Shown: positions 38,237-53,200, counted from the stretch's first letter. The stretch is 64,000 bases of DNA from Aquila chrysaetos chrysaetos (GCF_900496995.4 NC_044006.1:19118214-19182213); one strand, 5' to 3'. Notes: a model not told the origin generated them from the letters alone. Program-made: numbers and translations.

Positions 38237-41200
38237 AGATGGCAAGATATTAATTTAAACTTCTGGCTTTATAGTTCTGTATGCATCATCTTCAGATATC
38301 TCAATGTGGTTCAAAGGATGTATGGAAATAAATCTATAAATTACCATACAATAAACCAATATTTGCCATTTTATGATTCTGCTCAACAAAAAAAAAAATT
38401 ACCAAGTGAAGAGTATGGTGCTTTTTAAAGCTTTCCTTTAGTATTTTTCAGAGCTGATCCACAGTAAACTGGCTAAAGAACAAAGTGACTCCCAGTTACT
38501 CAATGCTCAACTTCTGCACTTCTGTTACTTAGTTTGTGATCAGACACTTGTTATCTAATACTTGGACCTAACAATTTTTACCTTTTAATATATCTTAGAA
38601 CTCCACAGTTTCTTCTATTAGCAATAAGTTAGCAATAAACTTTGTTTTGAGAGATGACAAGCTGCCAGCTGGAAAAAGGAACAACATCTTCTTTCTGTCA
38701 AACTCTTTTGTGTGGTCTACTAACAATTTTCAGCCTTCCAGACTGCTCTTTAACTCACAGATATCTTGTAAATACCCAGAGGAGGGGAAAAAAGCACACA
38801 TAGGCATAATATATTGCTATGATTAAGCTGTGCTATGTGTACAACTGGATAATAGTAGCAGATGACAGGCTGGAGAAGGGCAAGTTAGGGGCTGAAGCTG
38901 TTCAAGAAAAAGAAGAAGGAACCACATGCCAAATGGAGTGGAAAAAACTAAGCTCATATTGGCTAGCACACCCACAGAGAAGATGCTGAGGCAGGACAAG
39001 TGTGAGGAGAGGTAAAAGGGAAAGGGGCTCAGGCTGATCCCAATGATCTGCAATCTCACAGAAGCACACCTTGAGCCCAGCCCTGTCAATAAACCTCTGT
39101 TTATGAACGAAGCACTTCTCTCCTTTGTGCAAGAAATAAAACAGTGAATTTTGAACCAGGAATTGAAGGAAGCACAGGGTTGGGAGAATTTATCAATTAG
39201 CAAGGGTTTAGGGTGCACAGGGAGCATCTTGCCATTTGGCAGGTTTTAACGTCTTGACTGAAGATTTCACTCTTGTCCCTGCTGGCATCTGATTCCAAAA
39301 CTAAACTTCCAGCTAGGGATGCTTTATGTCTTGCAGCTACAAGCTGAGTCTTTGGCCTTATTTAGTTAACAGTGCCCTGTATGTACAAAGTAGTCTCAGA
39401 GGATCAAAAGTAGATAGGAAAATCCTGATGTAGCCAACAAACAATTCACTAACACTTTATGGACTAAACCCAAGATCTTGCCATGGATATGAACTGGGAG
39501 ATGGCAGAAAACAGAGCTGACTTGGGAAGCAGTTGAGGAGTGAGGCCCTGCGTGAGGATGCTCACTTCCTTTTGCTGTCAACCCAGATTACAGAAATTCT
39601 CTCAGGAGACGGTAAAGTCCCAGATTACCCTGAGCAGGATCTTTAATCAAGATGAAAAGAACAGTGCTTCTTTGTAGGTAGAAGCAGGCATCTCTTTGAT
39701 GCTTCTTCTTGTCATTTTTTCTGCTCCTTTTGCTATTACTCTGCTTCAGCTGTGCATTCACAGCAGCCTGGTGATCACCCTGACCCTGATTCTGAAGCGC
39801 ATGACCACGAGCGCTGGTGATATGGAAGGGGGCTCACCTGGCCACAACGCACTGTCAACACTGATGCTGATACATGCCAGCATGCACCTGAAGCTATGGA
39901 TTTCCCTGAATTTGGCAGAGAGTGCACCCAGGGGATGGAGATGGGAAGCCTACCTTCTCCCTTTGGGATGAAGGGGCAATATATTTGGTTTTGGTAGAAA
40001 GTGTTAGAAAAGCTAATTCAGAACTAGCTTGCTGGAGCCAGGCCTGGGTTAGTATCCATCTTAGAACTATAGTATGGCTCCAAAGAGGATGGACTTGATG
40101 TAATAGGCAGGCACCCATTCCACTGGGAGCCAGATTCAACCTCCTTTGAAGACAACGTGCAAAAGCCAGACTGCAGTGAGAAAGAACAGCTGGCAGAGCC
40201 AGGCGCTCTGAACTCATTATCTTCTGCAGAAGTTACTGTCTCAGGAATGGCTGCAAGAGGCACAAATTTCAGAGTGGAGTTGAGCAACCTGTTAAGTGTT
40301 TTCTCTTTTTCCCCTTACCATCCAAGTGCTAGTTGAGAAAAAAGGTAAGGTTATCCTCAGAATCCGCACCCTATTCCTGGTGGCATGAGGTTTTTTTCTT
40401 ACGTTTTTTGTCTTTTTCTTTACAAGACAAATGCAATGTTAATAAAAAAAAAGCTAGCATAAGGAAAATAATAAAATAATAAAACTGACAACCATGTTTG
40501 GTTGGCCTTTCAGTTCAACACACAAAAAAAATACAGAACAGGATATAAAGTGTATGAATTATCAGTTTGCAGCCTGAATGACTTCTTTAGTTCTGCATTT
40601 CAAAGGTTTCCTTTTTTTGTAGCTGCCAGTTAGTATGTTTGGAAGAAAGCCCAGATAACAGAAGACATCAGAAGTGAGGTGAGGTGAAGACAGATGGAAT
40701 AAATGGGCTGAGAAGGCACAAAAATAAACTTGTCGGAAGTTGCAGTGTAGTAGAACTTTTTTTTTAAGGGAAAAGATGACTAATTTGTCCAAGACGCAAG
40801 TGCTAAAAACAAGTCTGTAAAAAAACCCAAAACAACAAAAAAACCCAACCCCCTCCCCCAAAAAAACCCCAACAACAAACCCAACACAGCAGGAGGAACA
40901 AATACATTTCCATAACAGCAGCTAAGAATGAACAATAAACACTGTCAGAACCACTGTTCAGATATCACTTAGCCTTCATGTTCCTGTGGCTTTTAGTTGC
41001 TATTTTACACATGCACAAACATACAGACATATTAATTTGCTACATATAGTTGCTCTTATACTGATAGATGAATATTACAGGCTGACCATAGGAACTTAAT
41101 TCAGCTCTGACATGGTACGAACCAAATCCTTGACCAGAACAAAGTAGCTCCATTCCACTGCTTAGACTAAAACTGAACCACTTCTGACCAGGGAAGAACC

Positions 41201-44200
41201 AGGGCCCATCAGACTACATTGGCTCATGTGAGCTGAAGTTTAATTTGGCCCAAAAGCTAATAGAGAGCCACCAAACACTTTCACACGAAGTCAAAACTAC
41301 AGGGCAAGTCCTGGATGGATGCAATACTCTGAGAATACATATGATTTTAAGAAAGAAGGGAAACAAGAATTAAATTCTGAAAAACTAAGTTTTGATGATT
41401 GCAGAAGAAAGAACAAGTGTGTCTCTAAAGTGGTGTTTACTGGCACCCTGATGGCCATTCTGGAAGAGCTTTAATATGCATGGAGGTGACGTAGCCTGGC
41501 TGAAGCCATGACATAGGAAAAGTAATGACACTTACGAAGAAGGAGCATGAGGTTATTAAATATACCCACTCCACTCCTCTCAACTGCAAATAAAAATAAG
41601 AAAAACAGCTATCTTTATACAGGGAATGAAAAAAAAAAAAAGATAAAATTACATTTCTCTGACTTGGAAAAAAGCACACACTTGCAATGTTATGTCAAAG
41701 CTCTTTGTATCTTTTTTCACCAACTATAGTGACACACTTAACTCTTAACATAGCCAACCCCACAGAGCTCCACTTCACCCAGTGACTGCAACCATTTCTT
41801 TCTGATTGCCAGGCAGAGGATGAGAGGTGAGGACAGAGCAGTACCGTGAAACTACTGGAAAGTCACTGGAAAACTTCCTTGGGGGTGGAAACCGTGGGTC
41901 TGATCTGACATCATCCTTTCCCCTTATGCATGCACTACACCTGCATGAGGTGAGTGGAAAACACTAGCAAAATAAAACATTTTTATACCCTTTTGCACAA
42001 GTAAAAAGATAGATAACATAATACCTAAGTGGAAAATGAGCCAGGGTATGAGTGCTTAAAAGCTTGGGAACTGAAGAGGTTTCAGCCGGCATGGAGGGCT
42101 TTCTGCTGGGGAAAAGGAACAGTTGCCTGGCTAACAGTAAGCTGAGGCAGATGAACCAGGTTTGAAGGGATTGCTTCAGGTGTCTAAATGTAGGCAGGTA
42201 GTACTTTCTACATGTCCTAAGACATCCAAGCCATCTGCAGTGGTCTGGAAGGGATGATGCAGAAAATACAGACAATCCATCTACCCCTCTGGAGTAGCAG
42301 CTGGAGGCTGGAGTAACCTCAGCACATCTGGGATGGCACCAGATACCAGGCATTTAGGCACCAGTGTCCCTGGTGTTTCTCCCTAAATTCAGGACTTCAC
42401 TTCTTCCAACCTAAACATCGGAGATGATCTCCAATGGCTGGTTGCTGACATACGCGGACTGAGAACTAGCTGAAGATAAAGGATCAGCTGGGGAGTTTGA
42501 CTTGTTGGAGCATTATGACAAAGCTCTACTTAACCATGGACATAGGAGTAGGTCATAGTGAGTATATATTTCTGGCTGTTGGTAGGTGGCTTTCAAGAGT
42601 CAGGGAAGTTCTTCTAGACCAGCAATAAGCAGTGGAGATAGGGAGGAAGGCAGCTCTGTGGGGTGAGCTGGGAAGGGATGGAAGAGAGGACTGCTGCGGA
42701 CAGCATATCATTAAGCACATGGCTTTGACTACTACTTCAACAGGGCATTGCCCATATCCGGGCATTCGCATCCATTTCACTTACAGCCTTGTCAGCCAGT
42801 ACAATGTATTTCCACATCTCAGACATGAAGTTCCTCAGGGGAAAATTCAGAATCTGATTACCATGCAAATCCAGCTAGGATGCTGGGATGCAGCTCTCTT
42901 GCTTCTCCCATCCCCCAATCCTTCCTTTCTCTGCCTAAAAATTACTTGGGTGTGCAGCTGTACTTTTCCATATTGCCTCTTGAAGTATGTATCTACCTCT
43001 CAGAAGCATTATTGGACTTTGCAGATGGGTATACTTGCTTTGTTCTCTTTAATAGTTGTAAGTCCACACCCTGAACTTGCCTATCGCATACTGGATCGAA
43101 CAGACAAGCAATGTTGAAATCATGATTATGATCTGTCGATTCTTGTTTGATGATTATTTTACAATTCAGTAGTTCTGTGGACTCACAGTCTTGAAACGAT
43201 CACCTTTTTCATTGGATTGTTTGCATGATATTTAATTGTGATGGTTTTATTTATTTACCTATTTTTAAAAGACTAATACTTTACAACAACTCAAAAGATA
43301 AATTCAGGCTCAGGATAAAAAAAGTAATCTGTTGGGTTCTGATTTTGCATCCTTTATGGCTCTGGCAGTTTTTTCTTAAGGAGAAGCATAAAGATATTCC
43401 CTTAAAGCCTACCTCCACAGAGTGAATTGCTCATTATAAAACCTGCATTAGTCTTTTTCACGAAGGTTACCATTAAAAAAGGTCACGCTCATCCACATTA
43501 CTGCATTACACATCCCACAGTCAACTCCACAGTATGTTAAGCTCCACATTCTGACAATTGCTGCTAAATGTTCAGTTTTTCAATCGCAACCACTGTGGGA
43601 GCCTTTATATAATAGAGGAAATGTAAATACCACGTAAAAAGATCAAAAGCTGAATCAGCAACTTATCTAGATCACAGTAGCCCCAGAAAAAGTCTGCCCC
43701 ATTGCCATAAATAGATTACCACAAGTAATGTATGGAAAGAGTTGATTATGGAAGGAATCTCACATCCTACTGAAAATTCGATGTATACCAAACTTACCAA
43801 AGATTTTTTTAATGGTTAAAAGCTTTGCATATACAGCTATGAGTACAAGAAAACCATTGTAAGGTATTTAGACAGGAATAAAAGAAAATACAGGCACTTC
43901 AATAGCTTTGCTGTTGCCTACCTCCCACCTTTTTGCACATTTTGCTACCTTTACATATATTATTTTAACTCCATCACATATAATGCAAACAGATTTAATC
44001 CTAAAGGCATTTGCAGCTTGAATTTCCTACATAAGGATCGTAAATCTAGAATGGGAAGCCTGAAATCATTAAAGTCACATATTTATAAAATCATATTCAA
44101 TTAGATTAAAAAAGTGCAATTTCTGTCATCATGTCATAAAAAGATGTGTTTTTCTCTCAGATCTACTATAAAGAAAAGCTCCCTATATTGTTACAGATAG

Positions 44201-47200
44201 AGGCTGTTTTCAATCAGTTACAAGGAGCAATCCAATTACTGGATGGTTTAGTGCAGTAACTGACTCCAGACTAATTTAATTTCTTTAGGTCTCTAAAGAT
44301 CAATTGATCTGATTTGTTTCCCTCCCCGAAGGCTGTTTAGGAAAAAGCAGGCTTAAATACCTGGAAATGAAATACAAAGCTCTGTACACTTTCACACTAC
44401 TTAGGTCATTCGGAAGAGCTGGAACTCGCGATAAATGAGTGCTCTCTTGGCCCTAACATCACAGGATTTTTTACAGGAGACCATTAAGATCACCCCACAG
44501 CACTGCAGATCATGCATGCATGTGCTGCATGCAGGCCTGCTTAGGAAGCAGTGCATGGAAGGTATTTTTCACAGCTTCTAGATAACTATTCAATTTTCAA
44601 GAGCTATGCAAACATGCATTTTGCCTGCGTAGTCTTTTCCCTGGCAAATAAATATTTTTCTCAGACGGTGATCTTAACTAAGTTTCCAACTAGACTGAGC
44701 AAGAGTCATGCTGTACTATTTAATGTATCACCTACATGTTGTAAGGCTTGTCGCGATGGACACCAAGCAAGAAATTCTTCCTGTTGTCGTATCTTACTTT
44801 GCTATTTCTTTTGCTTTATATCAGATTTCTTTAAGCAATTTTGCTGGTGCTAAGATGAAATCTATAGAACCAGTGGGTACTTAGAGAATGACATTCTCAT
44901 CTGCCTGAATATGTTAATGCTGGAACTGAATAAAACCCTTGGTATTTCTGGACCATATCAGATAACTTAGGAAATTCTCAAACAGCCTCTTACCAGCCCT
45001 CTTGCGTGTCACACTCTTACTATCTCAGTACTTGATGTGTTGTGCAGCAGATTTTGGTTTTTTTAAATACCATTGTTCCCTAATCAGGGCTAAGCTTTCC
45101 AATCTAAGTCAAAACAAGTCCTTAAGCAAACCTGGACTCTCAAATCCAGAGTTTTAATGTCATTTCAATACTTTTCACTTTCTGTTTCTTGCATTTATTG
45201 TAAGTTTCACATTTGGCTACCTTATCTTTCATGGCAATGTTTGTGCCTAGGCTAGGCTGCCTGTCTCAGGCTCTGTTCTTACACTTATCAATAAACAAAA
45301 GGGCACTGCGGTTTATGCTCAGCATTTCTGACTCCATGCCATGTGCTGTTATAATAAGATGTCCTCTGGAAAAATTCCCTTCATATCCAGCACCACAATA
45401 GTCAGTTCATCTGCACCGAGGTAACTAAGTTTTTCTCCCAGCTTATCTATTCAGACTCTCTCAGCCCTTGCAAAGCTGTGTCATTAGATGTCACCTGTCT
45501 GTAAAACAAGGAAACTGAAAGGTGAAAATCAAAGTCTCTTCTCTTCCTACAGGTTCTTTCTGGACTATTTATTGCATACAAACCTGAGCTTTGGATGTTG
45601 TTTACCTGTCTGTCAATTTGGCCATTCAGTTCAACACCAAAAAAAATACAGAACAGGATATAAAGTGTATGAATTCTCAGTTTGCAGCCTGAATGACTTC
45701 TGTCATTCTGTCAGTCTGTCAATACAGCAGGTTATGCTACTTTAAGTAAATCTGCTTTGTGGTTTAGTTTTCCATTTTCAATGAAGGCTTTCACTTAGGA
45801 AGCAATTTTTAACAACTTTGCAAGTGTGCACTGCAGTCCACAAGCTTGCTGTCCCAATTACTGTTCTTTTACCCAATTACTCAAAGGATCACTAATGATC
45901 CAGTCACTAGTAAGGTATAAAATATATCACTATTTCCCATCCATGGACCTGCTTAGATTGATGTACTTTTGAAATGCTGTAAAGGCTTTCTCTAGCTGTA
46001 TGGACATGACTTCATTGAGCAGTTTGTCCCCTATATGCACCCGTGAAAGATGATTCACAGATACATCTGGATATCCCCACACAGGAGCTTGGAGGGTTTT
46101 GGCCTCTCCAAACTTTCTTTCATAATTGTGTGCTCATAGGAAAATTTGGATGTGCTATATCCATCTCCATCAAGTTCTCTTCCAGCCTAAAGGATGCAGG
46201 CAGCTTAATTTGCTTCATTTGCCAAACTATTTGACACGATATCATAAAAATGTGACACGCTGGAGAGCTACCAAGAGATTGAAGTTTATTTCCTACTCAA
46301 CTGCAGGTTAATGCTTCTGTCCCTATGGCAGCAGTTGCTTATAATGACCTGTACACACACAAAACTCAACAGTTTCCAGATAAAGTTTTCCCCTGATGCA
46401 GCCTGCAGTACAATTTTGGTGAAACAAAAATGGCATCTTTGTCGTCAGAGGGAGTTATGGGATTCGTCCTGATGGCAATAATTGCTGACTTCAGTGTCTG
46501 GGACTGCTGAAGTGTATTTTGGGAAGCTCCCCTCCTCTCTTTTCCACTGTGTGGAGCAGTGGGGAGCTATAATGTTTTTCACAGGACCACTGCCCTTGTT
46601 TCCCATTGACCCAATTCACAGCCCTCAATAGGATTAAATGGCATGATAAGAAAAAAGCTTTTCATTCTGAAGTTGTAAAACCAACCCTCTCCCCGCTTTA
46701 AGAAGCCCCCTCAGGAAGATGAATATATCAGCCCCAACTGGAACAGATGTCAAAACTCAAAACAGCTCTTTCTTCATAAAGTTTATAAGTATTTTTAAAG
46801 GAGGTGGAGGAGGCTTACTATATGCAACAAGATAACGTTAAAATGCACAGCTTCTCAGGAGTTGAAAGGATGCTTTTCCTACAAACTCTCTCTTCTCTTT
46901 ATCTTATCTGCATGGAAAGTAAACAGAAAGTCCCCATTACCTCTCGATATCAGTGAGTCTGGAAGAGTCCCGGAATCCTTTAGCAAAAGGGTTGCTGTCA
47001 ATTTTCAACTTGGTTATCTGGAAACACAGAAAGAGCAATGCAACATGAATACAGTGTTAAGGTATTGCAGCACACAAAGTGTTAACCAATCCATCCTCCT
47101 GACTTCACTGCTAATTTTATCCATGCTCCTTGTGTGTGTGCGTGTGTGCGTGCTACTCTTGAGATGCTGCAAAGCTGGCGAGACAAACCACGGTGTAATA

Positions 47201-50200
47201 CACATATGGCAATGCAAAGACTGAAGGGCACAGTGGGCTCAGCCTTCATGTCACCCAAAGCAGGAGGAACCCACCCACGTACAGCATTACTGCTTCCAAA
47301 TACTTTAACAGCATGAATCAGGTTGCCTTTTCCACGAGCAACGCACAGCACCCTGCTAACATCTGAGCCTCGTAAGTGGAGCTGCACATCACCTAATATG
47401 AGCCCAAACTAGGAGCCACTGCCTGCAGACCTGAAGAGTGCTTCAGTTCAGCCCCCCCCCCCCCCCCTTTTTTTTTTTTAACTGGGATGAATATGTTCTC
47501 AGCCAGACTTACCAGCCATCACATAGGGGCAGTTTAACTGTTTTTCCATGGAAAGAGGCTGAGGAAGGGAAGGAGGGAGGAAAAATATGGGGAGAACTCA
47601 GATTTAAAGTGACAGAGCCTGGGTAAATGGAGTAACCCCATTAAAACCATCACAGTCCTGGAAAACCAGAGATCTTAGAAAACTCTCCTCCCTTCTTCAA
47701 ATGCAGCTACAAACGTGCCCAGTGCATCCTGTCAGCCTTTCCATTCTGCCAGAGTAACCTGCTGATCAGGAGTCCCTCTGCCCCAATGCATCAGGGCTCC
47801 CCTTAACTTTGCAGTGAAAATTCTCAGGCATAGGTGGTGGCTTCCACTGTGGTTTTTTGGGAGCAGGAAGAAAATACACCATTGCCCTTGTGAAATTTTC
47901 TAGCTGTCCAACCAAATGAGATTTGGTGAATAAAACCTGAAACGTCATTGTAACATTCAGATTTTCCAGCCATACTTCTTCCAAGGATTAAAAATAAAAC
48001 TGTAAGTGGGAGTTAGAGCTTGACAAGGGACAACACAGGACCTGTCCTGCAAGGCAGTGAATGCCACCAACTCTAGCTGAAGCCCATGAAAATCAACAGC
48101 TCTCAGCGTTTCATACTGAGTGGCTACGTCAGCCTGGCTTTCCTCAAAAAAAGCGTGTATTGAAGAGGCCTCAATCTCATTTGTAATAGCTGGCCCTCGA
48201 GACTCAGAAAGAAAAGGGATCTTTTCCAAATCCTCAAACAATCAAATGCTCTCATCAAACAAAGGTATTTCAAAATGGGGTGGCTTCTCCTCCAAAATTA
48301 AAAGAGGACAACTTTTCGTTCTGAGAAAGAGGTCTTCTGGGAGGGAAACACAGAGAGGGAGGGACAGGCTTACAAAGACAAAACCTGAGTATTTAATTAC
48401 TGGTCTGCAGTATATGAACAATGTGCTGAGTGGCTGCTCCTGTCACTGCCACCCGCCTGCTCTGCCAATCTTGAGAAACTCGCTGCACCCCGGGGCTGCT
48501 GCCTTCCCTGCCCGGCGTTTTGGGTCCATACAGGGAAGGGGGAGACCTCTCTAGGGAAGGTCCTTGCTCTGAGGCACTACATAGGAGGTGCTGCAACTCC
48601 CTGGTTGTTCCTGTGGGCTAGTCAAACAGCATGGGACCTCAGTGCTGGCTGATGGTTTGAGGCTGTCTCCTCACACAGGTAGAACTGGTGGAAACTAGCC
48701 TGAACGCTAGCCTTGTCACAGGACCTTGCAACAGCTCAGCAAGGTAGTTACAGTCTCATTCTACTCCCAAGGTATCCGTAAGCCCTTGACTCACAGTGGT
48801 GTTAGAAGGAGTGGCAGGTTAGTGCCTCATGTACAGTGAACATTTTTATGGCAGCATTCTGAAAACTACCTTGAAAAAAGACAAGCTCTAACTAGTTCCA
48901 TTGACTTAGATCACCAACACACCGAGCCAACTGCACTGCAGAATAATACGGATGTCGATTCATCTCTCGAGCATATTTTCACCAATCAAACTTCCATTTT
49001 CCTAATATTAAAGATTTGGTATGACATCACAAGAGAAACTTTTTTTATCCACCGAAGCCAGATGAGACTCACAATCATTTATGGCCATATTTTTCCTGAG
49101 AGACTGTCTTACAAACAATCAGAGAACATCTGCTAGAAAGCATCTTAAAATGAAACCTGACCTACAATTCAACTCTGTGGCAGTGGTTTGACTGTTTGAA
49201 TAAATGCATGCCCTTTAAATCTTAAATTATGAGATAGTTTGTTGAAAGTGTAATGTATTTAGCTTTTATCTAATAACCTCCAGAAATGTAATCAATCCCT
49301 CCTTAAAACAGTTCCAAAAGAAATGGCAAAAACGAAAAAAGGCTCCATTTTCATTAGTCATAAATAAAATGACAGCATCAACCTCTAGGGGTTCCGGAGA
49401 TGTTCCATTGAGAAATTTTCCAGGACTCAGTGTATGTGCTTTGGGAAGGTTAGTTTAGAAACATCTCTGGTGTAAATATCATCGGTAAACACAAATCCAT
49501 CTTACAGAAATAAATTCCAGGTTTAGCTGGTTTTGTGCCTGTTACTATTTTGCTGGTTTCTACAGAAAGTTACGTGGAAAAATCTAACCACCTGTCCGAA
49601 CATTGTATTCTTGAGAGTGCCAGGTACTGAATGTATTTTCTGCAGCATTCAGAGATACAAACCTGAGTTTCAAATTCATACATTCTGATATTAAAGCCCT
49701 AAAGTGGGATGTGGGGTCTGTCATAAGGACTGACATAATACTACCAGTATTATCTTCACAGCTTCCTTGGCTGCCTATGCAGTAGTTTCATTTTATTCAC
49801 AGCATTTAGAAATTAGTTACTTTTGCTTCATATTAAGAAATGCAGACTTCTTTAAATAATCCAGCAGGTACATTGACTCTGTGATGCTGCCTGCCCACAT
49901 GTTTGGACAGTACTTGTATTTTCTTAACTTGAGGGAATTAGGGAGGGAAAGAGGTATTTTTTTGAAGCACCATAGTCATTAAGCCCTTAAAGCACACTCT
50001 GAGTCACACTGAAGCCAACAACGTATTTCCACTGACTTAAATATTAAAGCCCTATCCACTGTCAAGCAGAGCCTCTGCTCTCTGTTTGTTTATATACTTC
50101 CTAAAATTACTCATTAGCAATCCATTGTTATGATTTCCTCCATTTTGTATATATTATTCACTGGCATGCAAATTGAAATTCGAACATCTGGATGTAATCT

Positions 50201-53200
50201 GGGCAGCCTCTGAAAAGCGTATCTCTGAGTGATTTCCCTTACGTTTGAGCCTTACAGCTTAATTAGTCAACTTTTTAAGCCCATGAAATCATCATGTGCA
50301 AACCAGAGTGTCTCTCAGCTAACAGCTTGTGGAGTGAAAGATCACGGGCAAGAACGAACAGCTCCTTAATGAGCTATAATTAGAAAAGCACTGAATGACA
50401 ATATGCAAACAGCTTTGTATAGACAGAAGGGAAGACAAATGAAAGCCTCTTTCATGCCATCTTTACTCCCATGCATAATCCTTATGGCTCTTTGAAGTTA
50501 GTAGTACTATCCATATACATAAGAATTACTCCTGAATATGGATTAGATTGGGCATGGTCACTACAGACATTGGCATGGAAAGGTAGGTTATATCAGAAAG
50601 TTTCCTAGTTTAGATTGAGGAAAAGAAAGTTTTCAGCAGGGTGGAATTTAGTTCAATCTGTGGAAATTAGCTACTGTACTCACCAGTTGATTCTGGTAGG
50701 CGGTAACAGCAGTAAAAACTGTCTCTGGAAAGATAAATGTCCTGAACTCTTCTGATTTCAGATTCAGCAAAGAAGCCGTGTGATCCTTCTTCTTAATAAT
50801 GTGGACCCTTGGCTGGTACTTGTGCATGGAGTTCAAAATGATCTGCAAGAAAGAGTGACAAGGCACTGTCCTGAGATGGAGGTTAACAGGACCCTCGAAG
50901 GCTATAAAACCGTAGGGGGTTGGGGGGAAGATCTAATTAACACTGCAGGGGAGATATCTGAGAGCTAACTAGCCAGGGGCTGATTTTCAGAGCAAACTCT
51001 CCAGCTCCTTCAGGCAGTTCCAGACAATGAAGGTGGAAAAGCAAGCATCACAGGAGCTAGTTTCCTCTCCCTCCTACACAAATGGTGAGCACATGCTTTT
51101 TGAAGCATAAATACCTGTTCCTGCAGGTGAGGTGTTTTACATAAGAATTTGTTATTGCTAGCGTGCACCCCAGTTTGCAGGTGTCAGCTGCAAATGTAAA
51201 TATGTAACGCTTGAAAGCTCATGACCAAGAATCCACACTTGCAAAAATGTGCAGGTGCAGAATGAAAACAGCCAGGAACCCCTCAAAAAAACCCAGAAAA
51301 AAATAAAACCCAACCAAAAAACCACCACCACTGGCAGCACAAACCAGCTGACCAAAAACAAAACTCCCCAGATCCTTCTACTGTGGCAAACCTTTAAAGC
51401 AAACTACTTTGTAGATGCTCTTCACCACAGACTACCAAAAATTAGGGCAAGGAGAGAAACCAGTACAGAACCCTCAGATAACCAGGGTTTGCTATTTTAT
51501 CCTCCTTAATAATTGTTTGCAAGCTCCCCAAACAGTTCTAAACCTAATGTACCAACTAACCAATTTCAACGTTCACTGGAGTCAAACCAAGAGTCCCATT
51601 TGCTTCAGTTACCACTGGCTGGAGGCTTGTTTGGCTGTCTCTAACCACAGTATTACAATATAAGAATTAAATACAGAGCTCGGCTCGCACCAGTCCTTGT
51701 TTTGGATATAATCACAGTCACAAGACAAAATTGGCAATGGTGTGGGTGGTTCTATTTTGCAGGGGCCATAACGACGTTACAGTCAGCTCTGTACATCTGG
51801 AATAGCTAATGTGCATTCCTCAGGAAGCGTTAACTTCAGCTGAAACACAGCAGAAGTGGTGCAGTGTTTCATGCTAACTCAGTCAAGGAGAAAGGTTGCA
51901 CGTCGCATTGGAGTGGAGAGCTTAGAGACAGCTTTGTCATGGCTAAAATTTCCATCAGCGTTTTCTTCGCTGCTCCTTCGGGTCCAAACATTGCTAAGAC
52001 TCGCACTGTGACTTTGTGGGTGGCATACAGCAACAAGAAACAGTGATGGGGAACCATCGTCCTGAAAGTGTTGCATGTCTGCTTTTACTAGCTCATGTCC
52101 TTTCTCAAATCACTTCACCATTTTATGTGCGCAGACACACAATGGCCATTGACCTTGCGTTTAACATCCTTAGCACTTTTCCCTCTCTTTGTAAAATTTT
52201 GTCCTACCATCCTAGTCACTTGGGCTGCTCTAAGCAGCTGGAAAAGACATTTTAAAGGACGGTGCGTGGATGGTGATGAGCTTAGTGAAGGGTTGGCCCA
52301 CAGAGCTCGGCGCTTCCCATTGCCTTTCATGGCCGCAATATCCACACCAAGGCATTACATCTGAGCAGCAGCCAAGCAGGAGGAGGAAAAAGCCGTGACA
52401 GAGCAGCTCCCACACATGCCCTTTCCTTTCACTCCTCTATGAATGCAAACTGTAATAAAGAAACTCCATTTCTCAAACAAGACCGCGTAATCCTTTATGA
52501 AAGTTTCCCGAAACCAAAAGTGCACATGGATGACATCCCCTGCCACGATGCTCTACACTACACATTCCCACCAGAGGCAAGTCGGGTCATTCAGCTACAA
52601 AACAAGTACCGAATGTAGTCAGGAGGTCACAAAAGACCCAAGGCCAAAGTTAAGGCCACTATTTCCTTTTCGTGTGGGTGTGTGTATGTAGTGCTCCATC
52701 TGCATCCCCGCACAGGCTGCCAACGTTGCAATACTCACTGATACTAAAGTCTGCAGGATGCTGCACAAAGGTACCCCTTAATATCCATGCAACTTCTTAC
52801 ATTAGGACCATCGAAACAGCCTAAAGGAGTTACATATACAGGGTGCATCTCTGAAGTAGCCCCTGAGAGTGGTCTCACAGTCCAAGCAGTCCCCTACCTG
52901 CACGGTGTAGCTATCAGAAAATCCCTGATGCCAGCTCTGCAATACTCATGCTGGTGTGCCCCAAGGGAAACATCAGGTGCACATATACTTACAGCAGCCC
53001 CCTGGCACACGCTTACCGGCAGTACAGCATGGTCACAGGCCCCCAGCCATCCTTTGTGCTGACAGCCTGCAGCAGGGGAGATGACCAGGATCCGTCCTTA
53101 TGGGATCCTGTTTGCTGTAAGGTCAGGCAGGTTTCTAGGCATCTGGCTCCCACTGGCTACAGACTGGTCACCAGAGGCAATCTGGATGCCAGCTGCAAAA

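Larger units (their letters stand above)
35156..46940 (-). other. TBX20: TBX20 intron 6 (largest intron, about 11.8 kb)
   Basis: It spans from the donor GTAATG (46940) to the acceptor TTTCACAG. It contains the CTA microsatellite at 38189, the short direct repeat at 37640, and the two copies of a 93/94-bp sequence at 40502 and 45618. Open frames of 100-160 codons here, for example 42632-43117, have no recognisable domain. The stretch at about 44180-44340 has several TAAT/ATTA cores and GATC palindromes and may be regulatory, with no proof. Confidence 0.85.
47018..50683 (-). other. TBX20: TBX20 intron 5
   Basis: It spans from the donor GTGAGT to the acceptor TTTCCAG. It contains a short GT-rich run near 47130-47152, the C/T tract at 47452, and a candidate regulatory stretch at about 50080-50420. 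No exon or RNA gene was recognised. Confidence 0.85.

Noticed and set aside
38186..38428. Open frame starting with a poly-leucine run
   Set aside because: It is the CTA microsatellite read in frame, beginning at a TTG rather than an ATG, followed by intron sequence.
42632..43117. 161-codon plus-strand frame in TBX20 intron 6
   Set aside because: No recognisable domain. It lies within a large intron on the opposite strand to the gene, with no promoter or splice evidence.
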